DNA of 18,045 bases from contig FTLJ01001090.1 in assembly GCA_900155495.1 (NCBI GenBank), positions 1 to 18,045 of the forward strand, in the 5' to 3' direction. The stretch's first letter is position 1. Every line of letters starts with the position of its first letter. Of this stretch, positions 10,654-18,045 are shown one piece after another. Below the pieces are notes generated by a model. It was not told the origin of the DNA. It made no database searches and worked only from the letters and a program-made list of their open reading frames with translations. The DNA is from Porogramme epimiltina (taxonomy: Eukaryota; Basidiomycota; Agaricomycetes; Polyporales; Polyporaceae). The position numbers were made by a program, and so were the translations under genes.

Positions 10654-12175
10654 TCACTGCCTGTTAGGCTTGCGGCGACGCGTCCTGGTGCCCGAAGGCG
10701 CAGGGCCTGGTGGATCCTGGTAGGACGATTCGGTAGAAAGAGCACGGATCCAGTGCTCCTGGTTGTCAAACTCGATGGGACGCGAGAGGAGAAGGTCGGG
10801 CTCGCCATACTTCGTCTTGTCGGCTTCGTAAAGTCCTTGATAGAATCTGGAGGGGGAGAGGATCGTGTTATATTGAGGCTTATGATATAGAAACATGGAT
10901 GAACCTACTCCAATCTTTCCGAAGGCAATGGAAACTGGGCTCGAGTGTCCTTCAAGAACTCGTCGACTTTGGGCCAAAAGTTATCCTTCAGAGCGACGGT
11001 TCCATTTTCGGAGAGCCTGTCAGCGATGGTGCGCTACAGGAAATATATCAGTGGACCTCAGAGCGAAATAAAACACAGAAAGAACGTACAATTGTTGCAA
11101 CACGTATATACATTGATGCTGACACTTTAACCTTTGTGGGGCTCAGTATAGCAGCGGTAAGTGAACCAATGTCGTTCGAAATCTTTGTTGATTGAGAGAG
11201 GGTTTCGGAAATCTATCGTGACGATACTAAGTACGTGGGTTATCGAATGAAGCACACAACGTACTTTGGCTTTGATGTGGGCACGGCAGGTCGTGAGAGC
11301 TTTGCTGATTAACTGCTCAACTTGGTCGCAGCGTCCCGTTTCTTGAACCGGTGGGACAGTCTCGACACCAAGGCTCCGCATTGCGCGCTGCCATTTGAAG
11401 ATCATTACAAAGATCTATGATATGAAACAAAAACGGACTCACAAGGACCATTGTGGGACCGTTGGGGTTTCTATACGCAGCGATTGTCGGCGACAATAGA
11501 TACGCCCAAGCATAGTCGACGCAAGTCTTCTGCTCGCACAAATCGCCGTTAGTATTGTTCGTTTTTGACATGATATGCATAGATCACTCACCTGTAAAGT
11601 CTCCGGGATCTTATAGTCGATTGAGGCGACAATCTGTTGAAGCATGTCACAGCATTCCAGAGTTAAACCATATTGCTGAGCGCGTTGCTCTTCTAAACCA
11701 GCCTGAATAGAGAGCTGTTGATCACATCGGACGGGGTTGCAGTGAAGTGATGACATACCTCCATGAAGTTATTCAGGTTGATCTCTGAACGCGTCGTGAG
11801 TCTTCGGAGTCGCTTCACACTGTTGATTATCTGAGTGTGGCTGAGGTTTGGGGTGTGCATGCTTGTGGAGGATAGAAACAGATTTGTGGGTAGAGATCTT
11901 GAAGCGTCACCCGTGCGTAACTCATCCCTTTCCTCGCCTTCCTGCCCATCTCCCTCAAACTCTGAACGATCTCGACGTCGTGCACCTGAGGTTGTGCCTG
12001 CGGGACTTGTGGGTGACTCGTATCCTGGCTCGGGGTTTGGAGAGAGACGATGACCAGGAGTGCCTAAATTGGAACCTTGAGGCGGTGATCCACCAGGCTG
12101 TGACGATGCAGTCGTGCGGGCTTTGGCTGCGCGATAGTTTGCGAACATAGCGGAAGCCCATTCAGAGGTATCCAT
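10654..12175 (-). CDS. Transposon companion protein of unknown function, 392 aa, seven exons
   Basis: Exons on the minus strand: 12175-11759, 11702-11592, 11529-11443, 11387-11265, 11212-11090, 11033-10909, 10846-10654. The six introns are 52-62 bp, all GT...AG, and the frame stays open to the stop. The N-terminal region (about 15-100) is Gly/Pro/Ser-rich and probably disordered. A helical region follows: RLRRLTTRSEINLNNF, then EQRAQQYGLTLECCDMLQQI. Later segments include KVKVSASMYIRVATIRTIAD and NFWPKVDEFLKDTRA, which resemble a mushroom family with a 'WDKVDExL' motif that I know only as hypothetical proteins. The C-terminus, RTRRRKPNRQ, could be a nuclear localisation signal. It starts 196 bp from the transposase start in the opposite direction, so shared control and a joint role in transposition are plausible, as with the TnpA/TnpD pair of CACTA elements. 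Function is not established. The splice acceptor at 11388 was preferred over one that would give a 28-bp intron. Confidence 0.85.
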
Positions 12176-12371
12176 GAGACAGATAAGGGAGAGATTGAGC
12201 AGAAGGAGGAGTAAGAGAGGAGTAAGGGAGTGAGCTGGCAGCTTACAGAAACATAAAACAGCGGCGGAGCTTCGGTTATGTGATCGCGGGTGCTACCGAT
12301 CTGAGGCCCAGAATTTCGCTCGCCGCGGGAGCATAGTGGCGTCACATGCGCCTGGCTGGCCTCTCAGAGGC
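12176..12371. promoter_or_regulatory. Divergent intergenic region, probable bidirectional promoter
   Basis: The companion and transposase start codons are separated by 196 bp and point away from each other, so this segment must contain both leaders and at least the proximal promoters. Next to the companion gene there is a nearly pure purine tract on the plus strand (about 12177-12235, repeats of ggagtaag). This is a pyrimidine tract in that gene's 5' leader, as is typical of fungi. A CATAAAA motif (about 12251) lies about 120 bp upstream of the transposase ATG. No mapped start site supports either. Confidence 0.5.
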
Positions 12372-15300
12372 ATGGCGAAAGGTCGAAAACCAAAGGGGCC
12401 GGATTCAAGTGAGATTCTTGTAGATACTAAACTTGGGTGCTAAGAAACTTACTCAAACTGTTCGCAGACTGTCTTCTGGACGAGGAAAGGGGGTTGGTGC
12501 AATGTCGTATTTGCCAAGAAGCGAAGCCAGGATTCAATAGCCCTTGGATATCTCAGAAGTCTTGGTCAAAGCATCTCACTACTCGAACTCACCTCGAATC
12601 TGTTGCACGTACTTGTGGCCAAAATGCGGCCCCCTTAGAGGCGTCTTCGTTGGAGCTTCCACACGATCCTTATAGAGCTTCCGATGTCTCACTCCCAGAG
12701 GTTCATGAGTGTATATCCCAGTACCGTCGAGCATTTACACTTACTGGAGCCATCGACCCGACGCAAGACACCAATGGAGTGCGCGCCGGGGACTTTTGCT
12801 TTTCCACGCAGGATGAAATGGACTATTTCCCCGGACCTGTGGACAATAATGCAGAGGAGGCGTCATTCCAGGAGAAGGTTCAGGCCGAGTTTGAGCGGCT
12901 CCGCATACAGGCAATTGAGGAAGAGCTGCGAGAGCGCAATGCAGAAAATCAGATGGGGCCACATGACGGTATAGATGAGGACATTCCATTACCTTCCAGT
13001 ATGTCTGTCTTTATACGGTTTGAGTTGGTACAATACTGACGGAACCTTGGGAGATGACGGTGGAACCCACAACGTGTCAGATGATGACCAAGGTTTCGAA
13101 GCATACAAGCGGATGCTGTTGAATAATCGCTCGGGACATCAATACATGCCATACGGGTCAAAAACGGTAAGTTCTTCTCACACCGGATGCACTCCTCCCC
13201 AGCGGTGTGCTATGTGTCTGAGCCTGCCAAGCTAATATTTTCTACCTGCTACAGATGCTTCTATTGCACTGTCTTTTCAATTTACCTCATTTTCGCTTTC
13301 CGGACAGTATCAAGCGGCTTCTAATTTGGGTTATGGAAGAATGTGGCGCTCATGACGTACCATCTATCCGTGCATATCAGGAGATGGACGAGCGCATACG
13401 CTCGTCAAGCGGTGTGACTACAACTTTACACAAGTCGAGTTTTGGCAATGAGTTCTATACAAATTCGATTGTGGAAGTCATTGCTAAGGTCAGTTTATTA
13501 TCTCTATCATAACTTCACCGCCTGAATTAAAACTTTGCAGGACTTTGCACAGCCTGATCTTGCCAGAAGCATGTTTTGGTATCCTGACGAAACCCCAGGT
13601 CCGATATCAGAGCTCAGTCAGTCCGGGTATATCAAGAGCCTTCCTCGTGATCAGCTCACACAGTCGTTCTACACAAATGGGAAACATTTCTTTATCAACG
13701 AGTTATGTCAATTGTCCGATTCTCGCCTCGTCATTCCCCGGATTTGGGTTACACGCTACAACCACGTATACGCCTATGCAAACATAGTGTGCCCGGTGTC
13801 ACATGGATCTCAGGTAGGTATATTGTTATATTGATAGGTCGAGTATACTGATGGTTTTTAGAATGCCAATATGCTTCAGATTTGCGATGAGGAGATGTTA
13901 ATCCTTGGTTCTGAGCTCGTATACAACATTTGTGATGTTATCTCCGCGGAACGACAGCTTCTTCCGCTCATAGGTGACTAATAATCTTCTGATACACTTC
14001 TGTTTACTGATAATAGTGATAGACTCAATGGGGAACGTGCATGCTGCCATTCCAAGTCCTGACCGTGCATTAGCAGATGGTGACGACCTTGTCACTGTAC
14101 ATGCTCCCCTGTTCTGTGATGATGTTTCTGGGGCGTCATCAAAACAATACCAAAAACACATTAACGTCTACACATGCAATTGGTCTCTCCCAAGCCGACT
14201 TCATGGATCCTCAGTGCACTTTGTGGCAACATCTCCGAAAGCAAGCAGCTCTGAGCTGCTCGCACCAATCCTTGATGTTATAAAGTGTGTAGTATGTCTG
14301 GACACAAGTTTCCCATGCTAACCAGTCTCTCAGACAGACCAGACACAACCCGTATCGCTGTTTTAATGCAGGGACAGGCCGGTTCTGCTGTTTCCGCCTC
14401 CTAACCCCCTGCCTCCCCGGTGATAACCCTCAGCAATCAGACCACTCCTCTCACGCCGGTGTGAATGCAAATCACAAGTCACGGAAATCCATGAAGGGAG
14501 GGACATCTGAAGAGAGAGAGTCCGATGATGGCTACCATACACTCTATGAGGTGCGTATTTGTCTTTGACAGCCAGACGGGCAATTCACGCCATCACGGGT
14601 GAGGATGTGCCGGACATGATCATGCTCCTCGTGAACCTCACACAGCAGCACATGAGCGACCGGCTCATGTATCTGTCCGAGCTCAAGTGTACGGTGCTTG
14701 AGGTTAAGGTCATCGAGGATCTCGGTAGGACAATTGATGTTGTTCTCTCCAACGGTATTTTGCACGAGGGAGACAAGATCGTAGTCTGCTCGCAGTCATG
14801 TACTGGATTGAGGTGTATATAATTTGCTCACTATATCATTAGGTCGGAAAGCTCAGGACAGTAGAAGACACAAAGCAGAACATCATTAGGCAACTACAGC
14901 TCGCATGCCTTGGAGTAGAGAAGCCCATTTCGGATCTGCAAACCGCCACAGGTACGAAGGACAAGATAGCATGCTATTGGATCGACAAGCTTCTCCACGA
15001 AGCACGGCAGCAGAAATCTTTGAACCCGAAGGTGTCTGAAAACGAGCTATTAGAGCGTGGAACATTATGGCTTGTGGAAAGGACCAGTCTCCCCATGAAT
15101 CCGCTCTTAGATGTCCCCCGTATGAGGTTTCGCGTTGATATAATACTTAAAACTAACATGTCAGTATTATTTAGATCTTGACCCACATCGCGACACGCCG
15201 GTGGAGATTCTACACACCTGGCTGCTCGGGGTTGTGAAGTATGTGTGGCATGCACTTCACACTACTTGGTCCGATGCACAGCGAAATATATTCACGATAC

Positions 15301-17120
15301 AGCTTCAAGATGTTGATATTGATGGCCTAGATATTCCACCGATTCGTGCAGGATACATGGTGGCATACAAGAACAACCTTATTGGGAAGCATTTCAAGAG
15401 CATTGCACAAACTATAGCGTTCAAGATATACGGCATTGCCAGTGCGAAAATGCGCACCCTTGTTCGTACAATGGGGGAGCTATCAGCTGTGCTCTGGATT
15501 ACAGAAATATACGACATGGACGAGCACAAAGTGGGTGCATACTATTATTACTTCATTTCAACTTACACTGAGAACATTTCATGGCGATGAACAGAGAGAC
15601 TTGAACATCCTGATAGGCAATCTCCTAGATGCATTCGCAGAGATTGATCCTGCAAGGATCCTCGTCAAGCAGAAGCTTCAAATTCTCCCCCATATCGTAG
15701 ACGATGTGGAACGCTTTGGCCCCCCTCCTAGATACTCAACAGAGACGTACGAGAGCTTCAATAAATACTTCCGACTGTCCTCCATATTCAGTAATCATCA
15801 CTCACCGAGCCGCGACATTGCCATCAAAATGGCCAATCTGGACTGTGTTCGACATATCATAACAGGGGGCTTTTGGCAAGACTGTGGCGGCGAGTTAAAA
15901 CGAGCAGACGAAAGTGTGCTATCGGTTTTCCGGGACTCACCTCTCCTCCGTCACCATTTCGGTCTTACAGCAATCACTCCTCGAAGCAGCAGTGGTGTGG
16001 CCGGTTCTGCCACCCTCCCCGCACGTAACAAACGCATTTCCGTCACTCTATATCAGAATGCCACAGTTTCCTCAATACCCATTTCACGGCTACCACCAGC
16101 ACTCCGTGATCCAAGTTCTCAGTGGATACTCGGTGCTTCTGTCACAGCAAAATCAGGAGACCAGTGCTCACTCAAGTCATGGGTCTTTATTGAAGATTCA
16201 CAGGTGAGTAACACTATGTTTCTCTAGTGTTCGACTTGGCATAGTCGCGCTGGTTTGCCTGGACAAACCTTTGAGCAAACGGCAGGCCTAGGCATGTTCT
16301 CGCAAGGCCGCAGCCTTGTATGAGCGTGCTTTGCGCGGTGTACGAGCTCATTCGTGTTGTTTGCACCCGTTGACTTTGTACTGGATGATTTAGGGGACCA
16401 GCTCAATCGGACGGATACGAGAGATCCTTGTTGGCATTCAAGATCTACACACAGCATTTGTTATACTCGAGAAGTACACGCTTGGGTCTATATTGCATCC
16501 GACTCTAGGAGTACCTCTTCTGAGGCAGCCAGAGGGCAATGAAATACTCGAAGCGGTTCCAGCTATGGTATGTCTATGTTCTATCACTCATTTGAGTGGC
16601 TATGGGCCCTGACACCTCCTGTTTACTCGTCGTCTAGGCAGTTAGCTTTATAATCAACGTTCAACATGACTGTGAAGCTGCGAATTGTATACCTGCAGAA
16701 CCACCGTCAGCACTGGACAATAATCTGAAGTGCTCCGGTGCCCAGCAAGTCATAGTCATCCGACACAACTATGCTGACCGTCGCTTTCTGCTCAACACAC
16801 ATGCTCTCCACAATGCCGGACTACTTCGCCGCCATCTTCCCCGATCTCTCGTCGAACCAAAGCCATTATTTCCTAATCGAGTCGAGCGACACCACGAACT
16901 TGCTGCGTCCCTCCGGGTGTCACAAGCTGATAAAAGAGCCGCCACACGGGAAAGGCGAAATGCAACTATTGCGAAGAAGGCAGCACAGCAGAAGAATATC
17001 AACGCCCCCCAGGGGACGCAACACCCCGGGGGTAATGGACCTGACACAGCGGGCCCCTCTCAGGATGTCAGAGGTACGCCTTCGGCAACGTCAAGCAGGA
17101 AACGCAAGCGAACCACGTAG
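12372..17120 (+). CDS. Transposase-like protein with N-terminal C2H2-type zinc finger (CACTA/Plavaka-like), 1227 aa, thirteen exons
   Basis: Exons: 12372-12408, 12468-12998, 13054-13166, 13255-13488, 13541-13813, 13862-13973, 14017-14284, 14334-14550, 14843-15119, 15175-15530, 15595-16203, 16394-16567, 16638-17120. They sum to 3684 nt with no stop or frameshift. An alternative acceptor for exon 3 (13081) also keeps frame. A zinc finger lies at C25, C28, H48, H54. The core has family blocks: [16 protein letters not shown] (about 468-483), [34 protein letters not shown] (690-706), [18 protein letters not shown] and [11 protein letters not shown]. The C-terminal part has [16 protein letters not shown] and ends in the basic SRKRKRTT, a likely nuclear signal. 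This family is widespread in Agaricomycetes as hypothetical proteins. I assign it to the CACTA/Plavaka neighbourhood of cut-and-paste transposases because the DTPVEILH block resembles the CACTA TnpD block; a KDZ-type assignment is not excluded. Introns 8 and 11 are oversized and carry gene fragments. Confidence 0.85.
14583..14789 (+). pseudogene. Captured fragment of translation initiation factor eIF5B (IF2 family) inside a transposase intron
   Basis: The frame reads [19 protein letters not shown], then [19 protein letters not shown], then [20 protein letters not shown]. This is the end of the GTPase domain and the start of the beta-barrel domain II of eukaryotic eIF5B, whose usual text is 'TGEGVPD...LTQ.RMS..LMYLSE...TVLEVKV.EG.GTTIDV.LSNG.LREGD.IV'. 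About 69 codons are open, on the same strand as the transposase, with no stop. Changes at normally fixed places (G to D before VPD, T to R before TID, R to H in LREGD) suggest it is no longer under full selection. Nothing of the P-loop or of later domains is present, so it cannot work as a translation factor. It lies wholly between a donor at 14551 and an acceptor ending 14842 that join transposase exons 8 and 9 in frame. Confidence 0.93.
16204..16393 (+). other. Oversized transposase intron 11 with a TPR-like gene fragment
   Basis: The intron runs from GTGAGT at 16204 to TTTAG at 16393 and is 190 bp, against 43-88 bp for ten of the other introns. From 16292 to 16390 one plus-strand frame is open and contains [16 protein letters not shown] followed by LHPLTLY. 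This resembles a kinesin-light-chain-type TPR repeat ('A..LYERAL.......HP.TL'), as found in fungal NACHT-TPR proteins. The following DLGDQLN, in a neighbouring frame, resembles the next repeat's 'NNLG.LL'. The match is short and degenerate, so it may be chance; the unusual intron length is certain if the exon 12 acceptor is right. Confidence 0.4.
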
Positions 17121-18045
17121 CTACATCATCCATTAATGTATTAGTATCATCAGATACACTATTGTACTAACACTCTGCCTAATACCATCGTAATATCAAC
17201 CTATAGACCTCTCCAGGACCTCAGTGTAGACGACGTGGGGATATCCAGACAGACATACCCTTGAAGGGTAATTTATGATATCTCTACAGCACCCACACGA
17301 TGTAGCTGGTAGGTAAACTCACACGTCAAGGGCACATAAATCATAGTATTGAGAGCGCATGAGTTAGGACGTTAATAGGAGCTTTCGGGCAAGACCTCTC
17401 CCTAAGCTTAAGGCTAACACAAGGCTGGCGTCAGGCGCTCATCTTATCATAACACAAGTTCCCTAACATCAAAACTATTCCTATTTGTGTTGGGGGTGTA
17501 GACTAATGCAATTTATAGCCGAGTTATAGGAGATCGTCTATATTACAGCCAGTGTTTCAGCGTAAGAGGGATGACTGAGGTATTCGATGGGCGCACTTCC
17601 AGGTGGGGCACGAACGAGGAACGCTCATCAAACAACGCGTAAGAGATGGAAGCATCATGGAGTCGAGCATACACGTGGGGGTGACTATGAAAGATCCGAG
17701 ATAGAGCGGCGCCACGCAGACGTTATGTCTTAGTCAACCCGCGCCACTTACAAAAGCGATAGGTTTCTGAACGACCTATACAATCCTTCGCTGTAAGGGG
17801 GTGAGAAACGGATGCAGGGGAGAATGAGGCCTACATCGCGTGGTGGGGGCGAGCAGGACAGGGGGGGTAGGTAAGGCGGCAGGACGTGTTCGCACGAGAC
17901 AGAGGGCTTGCGCAGCTTGGAAGACGAAGCAGGGGATCGGATGGTGAGTCAAACTTACCCGCGGCTGGTGGGTGGCTGCAGAGGCGCGCGTGGTGCCTGG
18001 GTAGTGTGCGCGGCAGAACTCTGCCAAACTGCCGCTGGCAAGTGC
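17121..18045. other. Non-coding right flank
   Basis: The stretch 17121-17740 is moderately AT-rich, has no gene that I can support, and would be expected to contain the transposase 3' trailer and the right transposon end. It holds a small hairpin, TACCCTTGAAGGGTA, at 17256-17270. From about 17790 to the end the sequence becomes GC-rich again and may approach another host gene. An 83-codon minus-strand frame there (18027-17776) is Pro/Thr/Leu-rich but has no recognisable motif, so I do not call it. Confidence 0.5.

Larger units (their letters stand above)
10654..17120. mobile_element. Coding core of a two-gene DNA transposon (ends not found)
   Basis: The span covers the divergent companion and transposase genes, the shared 196-bp promoter region and the gene fragments in introns 8 and 11. 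Both genes are intact through 18 splice junctions, so the element may be recent or still active. The two 3' ends face outward, so terminal inverted repeats would be expected to the left of 10654 and to the right of 17120. By eye I found no CACTA-like or other long inverted repeat pair and no target-site duplication, so the borders given are only the outermost stop codons. Confidence 0.65.

Noticed and set aside
11388..11442. Shorter 28-bp intron ending at 11415 in the companion gene, adding IFVMIFKWQ
   Set aside because: 28 bp is below the usual minimum intron length, while the 55-bp alternative keeps the same frame and matches the sizes of the other introns.
14551..14571. Splicing of the eIF5B frame onto transposase exon 8 as a fusion protein
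   Set aside because: It would need a 21-bp intron, and direct read-through meets a TGA at 14566-14568; the in-frame junction to exon 9 at 14843 explains the gene better.
16917..17120. Short open frame at the end of the transposase region as a separate small gene
   Set aside because: It continues in frame from exon 13, which begins at 16638, and carries the expected C-terminal family sequence.
17256..17270. Small hairpin TACCCTTGAAGGGTA as a terminator or transposon signal
   Set aside because: Seven-base arms with a one-base loop are common by chance, and eukaryotic genes do not use such terminators.
9695..17399. 10-bp inverted match AGAGGTCTTG (9695-9704) with CAAGACCTCT (17390-17399) as possible terminal repeats
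   Set aside because: One such match is expected by chance between two flanks of about 1 kb, and the neighbouring bases do not extend the pairing.
9891..17414. 11-bp direct match AAGCTTAAGGC at 9891-9901 and 17404-17414 as a target-site duplication
   Set aside because: It is too long for the usual duplications of this type, it contains a common palindromic core, and no inverted repeats lie just inside it.

Overview
The window comes from a filamentous basidiomycete, most likely an Agaricomycete of the polypore type. The evidence is many short introns (mostly 43-90 bp, GT...AG), a very large NACHT-WD40 protein of the basidiomycete type, and a large multi-exon transposase-like protein family that is abundant in mushroom genomes. 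All names rest on reading the translations and on remembered family motifs; no database search was run.

Left block (1-3712) is GC- and CpG-rich and appears to be a graveyard of host genes. From left to right it holds about 1.3 kb that I cannot assign; a relic of a secreted Cys-containing, Ser/Thr-rich fungal protein (1296-1922, +); a decayed glutathionyl-hydroquinone reductase / omega-type GST gene (1945-3044, -), still showing two correct splice junctions; and the 5' part of an asaB/CmcJ-like oxidoreductase (3399-3712, +), broken by frameshifts and a stop. Decay here is mainly by indels and stops, without an obvious AT drift.

Middle block (4125-9534, +) is one intact six-exon gene for a 1662-residue NLR-like protein. 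It has a Pro/Ser/Thr-rich N-terminus, a helical domain resembling MLKL-NTD/HeLo-type cell-death domains, a NACHT NTPase with intact Walker A and B motifs, a winged-helix region, about twelve WD40 repeats and a C-terminal cap.

Right block (10654-17120) looks like the coding core of a two-gene DNA transposon. Two intact genes diverge from a 196-bp intergenic region: a seven-exon companion gene (392 aa, -) and a thirteen-exon transposase-like gene (1227 aa, +) with an N-terminal C2H2-type zinc finger and the family motif [11 protein letters not shown]. Both reading frames stay open through every proposed splice junction. I could not find terminal inverted repeats by eye, so the true ends are unknown.

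The most interesting feature lies inside the transposase gene. Intron 8 is 292 bp, while ten of the twelve introns are 43-88 bp. It contains a same-strand, uninterrupted fragment of the host translation initiation factor eIF5B (about 14583-14789). A second oversized intron (16204-16393, 190 bp) holds a weaker TPR-like fragment. The element therefore appears to carry pieces of host genes in its introns while keeping its own coding frame intact. The flanks (9535-10653 and 17121-18045) hold no confident gene, apart from a weak RING-like relic near 9960-10095.
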